Below are positions 24,121 through 34,834 of a DNA stretch of 64,000 nt, one piece after another. The position numbers and the translations under genes were made by a program. The notes under the pieces are model-generated. The model was not told the origin of the DNA. It ran no database searches and worked only from the letters and a program-made list of their open reading frames with translations. Origin of the DNA: Hydractinia symbiolongicarpus (Eukaryota; Cnidaria; Hydrozoa; Anthoathecata; Hydractiniidae); NCBI RefSeq assembly GCF_029227915.1, contig NC_079879.1, forward strand, positions 3,908,001-3,972,000, given 5' to 3'. How positions within the stretch are numbered: position 1 is the stretch's first letter; the number at the start of each line of letters is the position of its first letter.

Positions 24121-25869
24121 ATGGAAAAGTTTGAAGGCTTATTACAAGTTCAACAAATATGTGAGAAATTTTGGTCATGGAGAATGGCAAACTTTCCAGA
24201 GTTTGCCACTTTAGCCGGTGAGCATAAATTTGACCATATGCTACATGATTTCAGCTTGGACGCGTTTCAAAAACGAACGCAAGACGCCACATCATTTCTT
24301 GCTGAAGTCAACGATTTATTGAAATCATTGGAAGAGTCTGGAATTCAGGCGGCCTGCTATGATGACTTAGATATGCTTTCGTCTCATTTAAAAACATTTG
24401 TTGACGGAATGAAACATAGAGCTTACTTATGTCCAGTAAACAGATTAGAAGGCCCACAATGCAATTTCTTTCGATTGCTGCAACACATGAAAACAGACAC
24501 ACCTGATGACTTTGAGAAAATTTTATGCCGACTGTCTTTATTGCCAAAACAGATTGACCAGATGATTGAACTGATGAAGGAAGGCATTCGAACAAAAACA
24601 ACATTACACGAATGTTCCATTTTACCAGTTCCAACTCACCTTAGAAACATAGCAAATGAAAATTTTTGGAAATCTCCAATCTCAAATTTTTTTAAATACA
24701 AGCCGGTGTTAGTTAACGACTCAGAATGGAAAGTCATAGCAAAAAAAGCCGAGCAAATTACAAACGATCAGATTAATTCTGCTTTTATCAAATTGGCAGA
24801 CTTTATAAACGACAATTATTTAAAACACACACGTAACCACATTGGCTTGGACTGTCTTTTTAGAGGGAAGGAAATGTATAAATCTTGCTTGCAATACCAT
24901 ACATCAACAACGATGAGTGCACGTGAAATTCATACCGTAGGATTGAAAGAAGTAAAGCGTATTTGTCAGCGGATAAATGAAGTAATGCAGAAAATGAATT
25001 TTGGTGGAAGTTACAATGACTTCTGCATTTGCATGGACAGAGAATCACCATACTTTAGTGCTCACGAGATTTTAAAAGATTACTCTTTAATATACCAAAA
25101 AATTGTGAAGGAATTACCAAAGATTTTTGCTGTTTTACCAAAAGAAGATTGCCTTATCAAGCCGGTACCAAAGGAAGAAGAAGCAACAGCAATCACCGCC
25201 TTTTACAAAGATGGTAACGAGAACAGAGCAGGTGTTTTTTACATCAACACTCATAAGCCGAGAAATCGTGGTAGGTACAAAACAACAGCGTTAGTTTTAC
25301 ACGAGGCCATCCCTGGACACCATTTGCAAAGCGATGTGTTTCTGCGAAAAAAAGATACTCCCAAATTTCGACGATTTCTGGAGGGAGGCAATTATCAAAT
25401 GATACCAGGTAGATTTCCGTTGTATACTGCCTTCATGGAAGGGTGGGGGCTATATTCAGAATTTTTAGGCGAAGAGTTACATTTATATGACAGTTTGTCA
25501 GATTTATATGGCAGGTTGAAGAGCGAAATGTTAAGAGCGTGTCGATTGGTTGTTGATACCGGTATACACACTTTTGGTTGGTCGAGAAACCAAGCCATCG
25601 AATATTTAATGTGTAATGTAGGATTGTCTCAGGAGAGTGCTTCGGGAGAGGTAGATCGATACATTACGTGGCCTGGGCAAGCATGCGCTTATAAAATTGG
25701 AGAGCTGAAGTTTTTACAATTGAGGCAGCAGGCACACGATTTATTGGGAGAAAGGTTCGATGTTAAAGAGTTTCATGGAGTTTTATTGAATAATGGTGCA
25801 GTTTCCATGGACTTTCTTCAGAAACAAGTTAAAAGCTATATTTTTACAAAAATGTCTTTACATTGTTAA
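24121..25869 (+). CDS. DUF885-family protein (putative zinc metallopeptidase), 582 aa, intronless
   Basis: A full-length DUF885 protein. Family hallmarks are the HExxPGHH motif HEAIPGHH at residues 394-401 and the downstream EGWGLYSE at 440-447. By analogy with HExxH enzymes, His394, Glu395 and a following His/Glu could bind zinc, so a peptidase or hydrolase is predicted; a substrate cannot be read from sequence. There is no obvious signal peptide, so it is probably cytosolic. The length of 582 residues is normal for the family. The start is the first in-frame ATG and begins a typical helical N-terminal region. The whole gene is one exon amid intron-bearing surroundings. DUF885 is mostly bacterial, so bacterial origin or retroposition is possible, but several marine invertebrates carry it. 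Base use is AT-rich like the neighbourhood. Confidence 0.92.
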   Translation: MEKFEGLLQVQQICEKFWSWRMANFPEFATLAGEHKFDHMLHDFSLDAFQKRTQDATSFLAEVNDLLKSLEESGIQAACYDDLDMLSSHLKTFVDGMKHRAYLCPVNRLEGPQCNFFRLLQHMKTDTPDDFEKILCRLSLLPKQIDQMIELMKEGIRTKTTLHECSILPVPTHLRNIANENFWKSPISNFFKYKPVLVNDSEWKVIAKKAEQITNDQINSAFIKLADFINDNYLKHTRNHIGLDCLFRGKEMYKSCLQYHTSTTMSAREIHTVGLKEVKRICQRINEVMQKMNFGGSYNDFCICMDRESPYFSAHEILKDYSLIYQKIVKELPKIFAVLPKEDCLIKPVPKEEEATAITAFYKDGNENRAGVFYINTHKPRNRGRYKTTALVLHEAIPGHHLQSDVFLRKKDTPKFRRFLEGGNYQMIPGRFPLYTAFMEGWGLYSEFLGEELHLYDSLSDLYGRLKSEMLRACRLVVDTGIHTFGWSRNQAIEYLMCNVGLSQESASGEVDRYITWPGQACAYKIGELKFLQLRQQAHDLLGERFDVKEFHGVLLNNGAVSMDFLQKQVKSYIFTKMSLHC

Positions 25870-27290
25870 CACAGACAACGCTACTCGTCCGAAACGTTCT
25901 GTTAAAGTTCAACCGCCGTATTCGAGCTGTGGGAGGGGGATGACTGACTTTTTATTTGTTAGCTATAGTCGTTTATACTTGATATTTTTTACTTACTTTT
26001 CCTAATTTTTATTTAGCTTTAAATTTCCTAAAAATCTTTTTGCAAAATATGCCGAAGTGTTGCCATGGCTACCATTGTTTCGAGTTGAGTTAAATCGTGC
26101 AGAATTTTTCTTTGAAGAAATTCTTTAAAATCATTTCTGCAATTCTGAGTTTCATATACAATGAACAATAGCCCTAAAAAATACAGGGGAGGGGGGATGG
26201 GACAAAACAGCCCCTTTATTGCAGCGAAAAATACGACCCCAAATAGCCCAGCGGGAACATAATTAACTCTTTGATGGAATACGGCGTGAAAAGAATATCC
26301 AAATAAGTAGACTTCGATCAAAAAATTTGCAAAACAGCCTTAGCTAGTTCTTAAATCTCATCACCTTCATTTGCTACACAATTATAATCCAGCTTTATTT
26401 AACACTATAGAACTACCTGTTGTTTCATGAACTCATACATTTTAATTATATTCAAAGATTACAAGCAAACACTATTCTTTATTTAGTGTTTAGAAAGATT
26501 ACTTAGCACGGATTATATATTTGCATATAGATATTTAAGACTTCTCACAAGGATAAAGATAAATTCATTATATACTTTTGTAAAAATATATTTTCTCTAT
26601 GTTCCCATATGAACAATTCATGCTTATTAACGCGACGATTTGTATTCATAGAAGAAGAGTTAAATAAGAATGTGGACTCATTGGACTTCTCCGTTAGATG
26701 GTAATTTTACAACCTCGATCCCAGGGCTTCTCCGTGGATTACCCCTCTCACGTGACAAAAATGATTCAAAATGGCGTCGTGATATATGAATTGATCTGTT
26801 GATGTAAAACAAATTTAAAGCCAATTTAACTTTTGTTTATAAAATTGCAAACATTAACAGTTCTCCTTTGGTTATAAGAGCTTTTATTCGCACAAATAGG
26901 AAGCACACAGTTACAAAAATAGGAACCCTCCATTCGCAAACATAGCTTTTTAGACGGAAATAAATTTGATATAAAAAGGTAGCATAAGAAACCTTGTTAT
27001 TATCATTAAATACGCAAGTTGTTTTTGTATTAACAGAGCTCATGGAGCATATCTAAACCTTATTTAGCTTATTCAAACTCAACCGCTGTATAATTGAAAT
27101 ATAGCTGGGTTCAAAGAAAGAAAATATAATTAAAAAAAATTTACATGCAAAGATTAACATCACTGTACATTGTTTAAACATGCAACCATTATGAAATAGA
27201 ATCTTGTTTTACATACATACATACAAACATAAAATGTTATGTCGTTTAACAAGTAAAACGTACATGCTATTGTAACTATTGAGTAGCTAA
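25870..27290. other. No recognisable gene
   Basis: AT-rich 3' flank of the DUF885 gene and beyond. A short (ACAT)n run lies at about 27212-27232. No domain or clear element edge was seen. Confidence 0.35.
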
Positions 27291-27295
27291 CCTTC

Positions 27296-27602
27296 ATTGC
27301 TGACCCAAGTTTACCAAGCACACTGAAGTCACTATTGTTAAATTTTATTGTTCACCCAAGTTGACCAGACCATTTCTAGCTACTATGGGGAAACTTATTT
27401 TGCCTAACTAAGTTGACATAATTCCCACTATAAGTGAACCTTTATTGGTAATCCCAGTTCACCTTATACTCCCTAGTCCCTGTGGAGAAACTTTTATTGC
27501 TTACCCAACTTAATTCAGAACTCTCCTGTTACTATGGAGCCATTTTTATTGCTTACCGAAGTTAACCTAGTACTCTTCTGTCACTATGGGGCCATTTTTA
27601 TC
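27296..27602 (+). repeat. Degenerate ~60-65-bp tandem repeat
   Basis: About five diverged copies of a unit with the order CTATGGGGCCATTTTTATTG, then CTTACCCAAGTTAACC, then 'GTACTCTTCTGTCA'. Copies are clearest at 27480-27602 and weaker towards 27296. Confidence 0.65.
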
Positions 27603-27869
27603 TCGCTCCCGACCGCTCTGCAGCACCTTTTTGATCTATCAGCGAACTCCCTGCTTCTGATCTCCTCCGCAGTTACCCCTCTAAAAAAGGGGTAATTCCC
27701 TAAATAATCAAAACCTGCTGATGTCATTGAAAATATACGGGTGCGTTAAAAAGGTCCTGCAGAAGTTCAATAGAGAAGGGAAAGTCCATACTCAAAAAAC
27801 TGATGCTAGTTAAGGGTTTTTGTAAGTATGAATGGGTGTTTTAGATTAGTTAAAGAACAAACATGTGTG

Positions 27870-28445
27870 CAGTGAGGCTGTTGAAAAATACTACTATTTG
27901 CTCCAGTATGCTCCAAATCATCTCAAGACCCCAGAAATGTGCAGCAGGGCTTTCGACGCGAAAGTCAACGTCCTCCAGTACGTCCCAGAATATCTCAAGA
28001 TCGAAGACAAGTCTGTTGAGGTTTGAGTCCTATGCATTCTGACATGTCCCGGATAAGTTCATGACCAAAGACATATACCACAAGACTGTCGAATATTATC
28101 CTTTTATGTTCTATTATGTTCCAGAACATCAAATGACGCAGGACAAGTGCAACAGCGCAGTAGCAGCTAAGCCCTACACACTTCTTTACGTCCCGGATCA
28201 ACAAAGCTGTCGCGGAGGATCCTGACGTACTCAGGCACATCTCAGATCATCGCAAGACGCAAGACACGTACAACAAGACCGTTGAGACAAGTCCCTACAC
28301 ACACAACCGCGTCCTGGATTAGTTCTTTACACAAGACATGTGCAACAGAGATGTCGATAAGAATCCTTATCTGCTGCAGTATGTCCTAAATCATGCCAAG
28401 ACACAAGGCATGTGTAACAAGGCTGTTGCAGAGGGTTCTAATGTG
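27870..28445 (+). pseudogene. DUF4116-like repeat protein, decayed
   Basis: Plus-strand segments read a repeating pattern of about 33 residues: L-x-x-VP-(D/E)-x-x-K-T-x-x-M-C-x-x-A-V. Examples are the LLQYAPNHLKTPEMCSRA block at about 27900, LQYVPEYLKIEDK at about 27975 and FYYVPEHQMTQDKCNSAV at about 28110. Further copies to 28445 are broken by stops and frame changes. This matches the DUF4116 repeat type found in giant-virus and large mobile element proteins. No intact frame survives and no function can be assigned. Confidence 0.6.
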
Positions 28446-29328
28446 CTCGGTTATGGAAAGGCATAAGGATATTGATGAATTGCTGGGGGAAAATGAAACA
28501 AAGTAGGCAAGATATATCCTGGACTTGGCAATAGTCTATAGAATAAAGTAGTAAAACATAAATGCGATGACTGTGAACGTATACTTAATGAGTATGACAG
28601 ATGCAAGTGTGGACGAAGACTTGTGGTAGAGGGTAAGATTTTGTGCTGGTGCTGCTATCAATAACACATCATAAATAATGAAGGTAGCTGTGTATGCAAC
28701 GATCTAGGTATTTCCATAGCCCAGTTGCATTAAATAAAAGGATTTTAAATTTAGAGACAAGACTGTCAAGTCCAAAGACTTTCACAGTGGTGTAACGCTG
28801 TACAACATAAAGTGCGTAAGTGTTAAAAACCAGGTACTAAGCAACTTCATCTTTGCAAATAACAGGAGAAACAAGGCATAGGTAATTGGGTGTCTTGCTC
28901 AAGACAAGCTATTGATAAAGATCCCCAAACATATCCACTTCCATGGTGTCTTCCAATACACCGAGGTTGGATCTTGGCGACTACCCCGAGTTTTGGCTAA
29001 GTACGCCCAGATCTGTGCCAAGGTATAAGCAATCGAAAGGCATTGCTTCAGCAACATAAATGTAGAAAGATCGGTACTTTAACTCTAAATTCAAAGAGTT
29101 TAAGTGGAAAATTAGGACCAGCATCAACAAGAAAAAGGTACCCCAGGGATTTGGTAAATGCGCAGCAATTATCAAGCTATGTAGCATATATAGACACGGG
29201 GATAACTACTCTGTGCAGACTTACTTGGAAGAGTCAAGAAAAGGAGATCCCTATGCATGGCGCAAGATACTTAGCGACTCTGACGATAATGATATGAGGT
29301 TCACTAAGTTGTCTTGGGGTTTTGTGGG

Positions 29329-29532
29329 TTGTATATTTCTACAAAAACAAACATGGACATCCTGAAGAAGGAAGCGTCAATTTTCGGCATTAAAGGAAGA
29401 TCAAAGATGTCGGGAGTAGAACTGAAGAGAGCCATCCGAGAAGTAAAATGTAAGAAAACGTCAACACAGACCATGCGTCCTTACTGCAATCCTTGCGTAG
29501 AAGCAGCATTGCAGCGAGTTTCAAGATGCTGA
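29329..29532 (+). pseudogene. SAP-like helix-extended segment, broken
   Basis: The frame starting at ATG 29353 encodes KKEASIFGIKGRSKMSGVEL followed by KRAIREVK. This fits the 'G(I/V)xGxSKMxKxELxxAI' pattern of SAP/Rho-N type helical nucleic-acid-binding modules. After about 30 residues the frame becomes unrecognisable and stops at 29532. Other frames nearby also contain open blocks, so the original gene is frameshifted. Confidence 0.4.
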
Positions 29533-29739
29533 CTGAAGAGTTAAGCCAGAAATCATTTCGCATAATTTATGACGATGATCTACTGATCGATTCCGCTATC
29601 AAGGGATCGATTGGGCGATATGGAGTAGCATTTTAGCCTGAGGTTTTGCAGGAATACGTAACCCTACAAATCTTATATCGAATGCTCCGAAGGGAAATCT
29701 AGGTTGGTAAAGTTATGCTGAACAGATTGTAATTTTTTT

Positions 29740-30580
29740 AGGACCTCATCTATCCCTTGCTGATACCTCTTGCGACTAGCTCCGAAAGCTCTCGTTTATC
29801 GATGTTATTGACGATACGTTTCACTCTCTTTCCTTTAGCACCATATTCCTTCGCTGCTTTTCCTGCATGATCAAGCTGAACCCGTAGTCGCTGAAAATAC
29901 CGTTCTCTATGGTCTAAGGAGTGAGATCTATCATAGTTTAGTTTGGAATCTGCGAATCATGCTTCTGGGCCTTTACCTCTAGCCTTTATTTTTATCGCTG
30001 GCGTTATACCTACACAGTAGCACGCCAATATTTGTGGCTAGTGCACGATGGACGCAGCCGGTAGTGGTAACGCTAACACCTAATAATTCGTGAGCACAAT
30101 ACCGAACATATGTACCATGCATTTTGAAGTTTCTTGCGAGTTCATCACGCTTCTTGATTTTCTTGCGAAGGTACTGTTCGATTTCTTTGATCTTTGACAG
30201 CCCGCATACCGGACTTCCATCCTGCGTGCAATCAAGCGCGCTTGGCGGCATTGTGATATCTACAAGAGTTACATTTTTTGTTAAAACGGTACTCGTCAGT
30301 CAGCATAAAATCAAGCCTGTCTGTTGAATCAATGGAGTCAAAAGACAGGCTAGGCATTGGTGTCAAAATTTCTAAGTGGTAATCCTAGAACTTAGGACTT
30401 TTCACCACCAGGGTAAAAAAGCAATTGTCTTAACCCAGTTGTGGCCAGACAAGTCGTAGTTGTAAATATCAGTCCTGTACCATCCATCATAATCGCTCTT
30501 CGTGAAATACTTACCACCAACAGGCTCACGGTTGATCGATATAGTCATTTCATCGGGTACACGTAAACAACCCGTTGATG
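29740..30580 (-). pseudogene. Minus-strand coding blocks of the large decayed element
   Basis: Three blocks read on the minus strand. At about 30580-30385 there is REPVGGKYFTKSDYDGWYRT followed by DIYNYDLSGHNWVKTIAF. At 30251-29979 a frame contains SKIKEIEQYLRKKIKKRDEL, a charged coiled-coil-like helix. At about 29920-29745 there is an AGKAAKEYGAKGKRVKRIVN helix-rich block. They are separated by stops and frameshifts. The blocks look like genuine coding relics because of their codon structure and charge pattern, but I do not know their function. Confidence 0.45.
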
Positions 30581-30689
30581 AACTTGATCCAGGTAACGAT
30601 CCTTATACACTGACCTAAGTGATCGTTAAATAATGTAAGTTTGATGACAGCTGTGAAAAGATGTCTAAGTAAAAGTCAAAGCAGGGAGA

Positions 30690-30884
30690 ATGACCTTTGG
30701 ATATCACAAAGCTTTACCTGTACATATACACAGGCAGCAACGCGGAACAAAGTTTCAATACGCATACACCTCTGATACTCCCGCTTTTACCAAGTATCAC
30801 TTCAAGATTCTAATGACTGATTTCAAATATTCCGTGGCCGTTGCATTGGATGGTAGGCAAGTGTTGGAGAACGGAAATACCTAG
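30690..30884 (+). pseudogene. Plus-strand coding relic, unknown product
   Basis: A 64-residue frame with the block YHFKILMTDFKYSVAVALDG is followed, after a stop, by a readable continuation to about 31000. It is probably a beta-rich structural-type protein fragment of the same large element. The function is not recognised. Confidence 0.3.
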
Positions 30885-31191
30885 GTCAATTTCGCAACGT
30901 ATTGCCCAACGACAGCACTGGGTATCTTTGCTAAACTTATGACGGTTAAACTTTCTGTCTATTTCCATATGCAACGTATACTAAGAAGGATGAAAGTGAC
31001 CATGTCTCTCGACGATGGTTTAATCGGTACAATATCACCTAATCAACATCTGCATTTGCACAAGTGTGTTCCAAGTACGTAGCAGATTCCCAGGATATGT
31101 ATAAATTCAGAGCAATGAGTGCCTCGTTAATCAACGCCGAATGGTGGCAACAAGTTTAAGGTGACTACACGAAGCTCATCATGCCTACAAG

Positions 31192-31229
31192 TCACTAAGC
31201 TTTGTCAAAGGGTTGACAAAGCTTAGTGA
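31192..31229. repeat. Perfect 17-bp inverted repeat (hairpin)
   Basis: Arms 31192-31208 (TCACTAAGCTTTGTCAA) and 31213-31229 are exact reverse complements with a four-base loop, AGGG. It lies at the very start of the 31213-31629 reading frame, inside the decayed large element. Confidence 0.85.
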
Positions 31230-31629
31230 GTCCATAAGAGTGTATGTGGTTGATACTTGGTACACAAGCACAATCAAAGGCCTGTTTGATCGGTTCTGGT
31301 GCAGAAAACTATACAGGGAGGCAAGTCCTACTACAAAATTCAAAAGTATGGTCTTGAGAGGAGAAAATGTCGGGAAGGATATAGCAACCTTTCAAAAGGA
31401 GCTGCAGTACGGTCAAACTCCGGTGAATTTTGTCATGTTGCAAAGCGTGTACATGGTGCCTCCAAATATAAACCTACCCATAGGTAAAATTCAGGGATAC
31501 AGCAACAGCATCCTGATTGCACCTTCCGCGATTAATTCTAGAATCCAGCCCGATGCAAATAAGGTGAAGCCAGTCGCGAAGAAGACAATTCACACAGAGA
31601 CGTTAAAGAGGCACTTGATCCAAAGCTAA
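31213..31629 (+). CDS. Uncharacterised 138-aa frame in the large decayed element
   Basis: An open frame with good codon structure and blocks such as DRFWCRKLYREASPTTKFKS and LQSVYMVPPNINLPIGK. It starts within the hairpin at 31192-31229, so its N-terminus is probably artificial and it is likely a fragment. No family is recognised. Downstream frames to 31880 are broken. Confidence 0.35.
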   Translation: MTKLSESIRVYVVDTWYTSTIKGLFDRFWCRKLYREASPTTKFKSMVLRGENVGKDIATFQKELQYGQTPVNFVMLQSVYMVPPNINLPIGKIQGYSNSILIAPSAINSRIQPDANKVKPVAKKTIHTETLKRHLIQS

Positions 31630-32236
31630 AGCTGGAGCAGCAACACCCGCAGATACAGGAATTGGGAAAGCACGACGATACCAAATCTCGGGCGAGCCTC
31701 AATTTGGAAAGATCACTATGCGTCTTGGAGCGATCCCAAGGATCAACTGTTCGAATGGATCGATAAAGTGTCTAAGCTCCTAGCCGGTGAACAGACACTA
31801 CATCGTCGACTACATTATAGTAAACTGTAACCTTGACAAGCGGAAACAGTTTCTGCTCGAGCTCGCTATCTCCTGACTGCATCAAAGCGTAGTTTGTGGC
31901 CCTCAGGGGCGGATTTAGAATTCGGCCACTTCGGCACTCGCCTAAGGAGAAATTTTGCCAATGAGAAAATCATGTGTACCTAAATGTAAAAATTGATTTA
32001 AAGGAATGCATATTTTTTATTATAAGCGTTTAATAAGATTCCTTTGCGCTCAGGATCCGAGGTAATATTCTTATCTCCACTCAGAAGTGTTTGCCGAGGC
32101 TCGACTCTCCTTCGATGTGCTTTGCCGAAGTACTATGGTTCTCACGGTAGTCGAACTACATTTTGCTGCATTACGCTGACTTTGTTTCTCTTGATTCCTT
32201 TGCTTTCTGCCGTAAAAACAGTCGACTTCGGGGCCG

Positions 32237-32400
32237 CCGAGGTGTGGACTTTTGGACTCTCTTAAACAAAAGAAAAACAAAAGAATTATGACGTCGAGAA
32301 AAATCTCGCCGAGGTGTGGACTTTTGGACTCTGGTTAAAACAAAAGAATTTGTGACGTAAAAAGAATCTCGCCGAAGTGTGGACTTTTGGACTCTCTTTA
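32237..32400 (+). repeat. Three tandem copies of a GTGTGGACTTTTGGACTCT unit
   Basis: GTGTGGACTTTTGGACTCT occurs at about 32241, 32314 and 32375, each preceded by GCCGA(A/G). They are linked by 'AACAAAAGAA..ATGACGT..AAAAATCTC' spacers of about 60-75 bases. It lies inside the left arm of the hAT element. Confidence 0.8.
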
Positions 32401-32454
32401 GTCGAAATTTACGGTGAAAGAAATATTGATATTAGGGGATGGGTGCGTAGGAAT

Positions 32455-32516
32455 AATTTACCCTTCCTATTGTTATTGCCTTGCGGTAGCCGCAATAACA
32501 ATAGGAAGGGTAAATT
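32455..32516. repeat. Perfect 25-bp inverted repeat (hairpin)
   Basis: Arms 32455-32479 and 32492-32516 are exact reverse complements (starting AATTTACCCTTCCTATTG), with a 12-base loop. It is inside the hAT left arm. It may be a foldback relic or a hairpin that could be transcribed. Confidence 0.85.
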
Positions 32517-33027
32517 TCGGCCAACTGCAATTCTGAAGCTCTTGCTGATCCAACATGTCTTCTGATGGGAGCTTGCGGGATCGGGTTGTGCTTGCTGTAA
32601 AAAGCAATGATATTTGCGAATGTAAAAGTCTTTATAAGATATTGAAAGATAAAATAACAGAGTTTCCTGATTTCCGAACATTAGATCATTAAAGAAAGAT
32701 TGAGAAAAAGTTGTTAAGCAGAAATTTCAGTGCTGAACATTTTATTCCTGGGTATGCAAAAGAGAAAGCATTCGTCGCTTTGAGGTAACTATCTATTTTT
32801 ACTTTTGTTGATAATCCCTAAGGAATGTTTAAAAATAATTTAATTGTATTGTGGTGCCAAAGCGCTATTAAGCTTTTACACATTAAACAAAAGTGGTTCA
32901 CTACAATATACAAAAAGTTTCTATTTGGGTCATCAAGACTATTTAATGACAATAATAGAGCCAGCTGTTATTCTTGTTGTAGATTTGCAGTAGAGTGAAG
33001 GGAACAAATTTTTTATGTTCACTTTTG

Positions 33028-33036
33028 TAGATCTGA
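33028..33036 (+). repeat. Left copy of 9-bp target duplication of the MULE
   Basis: TAGATCTGA, identical to 42995-43003, directly precedes the CGCAGTGGC terminus. Confidence 0.9.
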
Positions 33037-33362
33037 CGCAGTGGCTATTCATACGTGACTGTACTTTAATATTTTTTTCTATTCGTACGTGACTCTCACG
33101 TATTATAATATTTTTTTTCTATTCGTACGTGACACTCACGTACTTTATTATTTTTTTATTTTTTTCTATATTTGCGATTTTTTATATCTATTCTTCGTAC
33201 GTAAAATCTTTTCTTTCTCTTTTCATAAAAAAAAAAAATATTTTTTATACTTGCATGAAATTTCAATTTGTTATGAGGAAAGTTTTTGTAGTAGAAACCA
33301 GCCTTTTCAACTTCATTACAATTTCAGTTGCAAAAAGGCACGAATAGGACTTCAATGCAGAA

Positions 33363-33860
33363 CCCAGTGGGCACTTCAACGTTGAATCAACGTTGAAAAG
33401 ACGTTGCTTGCGACGTTGAAAAGACGTTGATTTTACGTTGCAAATGAAAGTTTTTTTGACGTCTTTTTCCGACGTCTATTCAACGTCGGACATCGACGTC
33501 TTTTCAACGTTGAAACAACGTCTCGCAACGTCTTTTCAACGTTGAAACAACGTCTCGCAACGTCTTTTCAACGTTGAAACAACGTTGCAGGACGTTGTTT
33601 CAACGTTGAAAAGACGTTGATGTCCGACGTTGAATAGACGTCGGAAAAAGACGTCAAAAAAACTTTCATTTGCAACGTAAAATCAACGTCTTTTCAACGT
33701 CGCAAGCTACGTTGAAACAACGTCCTGCAACGTCTCTTCAACGTTGAAACAACGTCTCGCTACGTCTTTTAAACATTGAAATAACTTCTCGCAACGTCTT
33801 TTCAACGTTGAAAAAACGTCTAACAACGTCTAATCAACGTCGTTTGGAAATGCTCTCGCA
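33363..33860. repeat. Left subterminal AACGTTG repeats with large internal hairpin
   Basis: Dense AACGTTGAAA-CAACGTC and GACGTTG words. The segment about 33404-33530 is inverted at about 33590-33714 (both contain ATTTGCAACGTAAAATCAAC or its complement), giving a hairpin with arms of more than 100 bases. Confidence 0.85.
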
Positions 33861-34289
33861 ACCGTTATTCAGCGTCTTTTCAACCTTAAGAAACAGACAA
33901 ACTTGACCGAATCAAATCATAATCGCCATTGTGGCTTCAGTTTTATATGTCCATAGTTTACATGTCCATGTATCTATTCCCTAGCATGATTCCGACGCTT
34001 ATATTTGTGTTACGTTATTTGTACATGGTTATTGCGAAAAAGAAATAAAATCATTTCTACGATATGTCATTTTTTTATTATAAACATCGGCAGTATATAC
34101 AACTTCTCCGCTGAAAACTTCCTAAATGAAACTTAACGGAGTTTTATAATACAAAATATAAAAACGATATTTCAAGTATTCACAACTGGTACTATGTGAG
34201 AATCTCCAGCGTTCCAACCCAATGCAAAAAATGTAACGCAGCAATGACGAGGTTGTTAAACGTGCAGTATTTGCAAATTTATAGCTGCG

Positions 34290-34375
34290 ATTTCATGTGC
34301 CAGGCACGCCTCCTGATAAGGCAGCCTGTTAGTATGCTCAAATCACCTAAAGTGTCAAGCAAAACTGTTGCACCG
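34290..34375 (+). repeat. Isolated copy of the 162-bp repeat core
   Basis: TGCCAGGCACGCC followed by TAAGGCAGCCTGTTAG, then CACCT and GTGTCAAGC..AACTG, matches the core of the tandem array at 38468-38905. It is about 4.2 kb away in the same element. Confidence 0.8.
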
Positions 34376-34834
34376 AAGTCTTTAATCAAGCATTGGTTAG
34401 AGAAAAAGTATGTTTTCTTAATGAAGTCAGAGTTGAATACAAGGGTGTTTGTTAAGGATACCAGATGCGAATAAATACGATCATGATGCTATACTTTATA
34501 AAAAGTGTGAAAAGCCACCGTCCTCACCAGGTGCAAGAAGTCCAGGAATCGAGGTTGAAAATTACAATAAAAATATAATGAATATTATATTAGCACTGTA
34601 TTTCCTTAAAAAAAGCACCCACTCATGCATATTCCATACTTTTACTAGTCACAAGTCCGATCTCTAGTAGAAACACTAAAAATTGTTGAGCTAAAATCAC
34701 TTTAACATTTTGCCATTCTAATTTTCTGCCACCCAATCAAAATTAATATAAGCTAGAAGAATTTATTACGGCGCTTGAAAAATTTATAATCCTCTCTGAT
34801 ATAAAAGTTGTAAATTATTTAAAAATTAATCGAT

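Larger units (their letters stand above)
27700..31903. mobile_element. Decayed Polinton-like (Maverick-like) or related large DNA element
   Basis: Higher GC than the surroundings, with densely packed, broken coding segments on both strands: DUF4116-like repeats (27870-28445), a zinc-ribbon-like CDDCxxx..CxC segment (about 28575-28620), a SAP-like segment (29352-29450), minus-strand blocks (29740-30580), and plus-strand frames at 30690-30884 and 31213-31629. Mixed-strand compact coding plus DUF4116-type repeats fits large cnidarian mobile elements of the Polinton type. I see no polymerase, integrase or terminal repeat, so the class is an inference. The hAT element at 31904 appears to have landed in it, and 45770-46940 may be its continuation. 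Confidence 0.45.

Noticed and set aside
24308-25598. Several minus frames inside the DUF885 gene
   Set aside because: Shadows of the plus-strand gene with no motifs.
30124-30327. Plus-strand 67-aa frame
   Set aside because: Complement of the more convincing minus-strand coding block with the SKIKEIEQYL helix.
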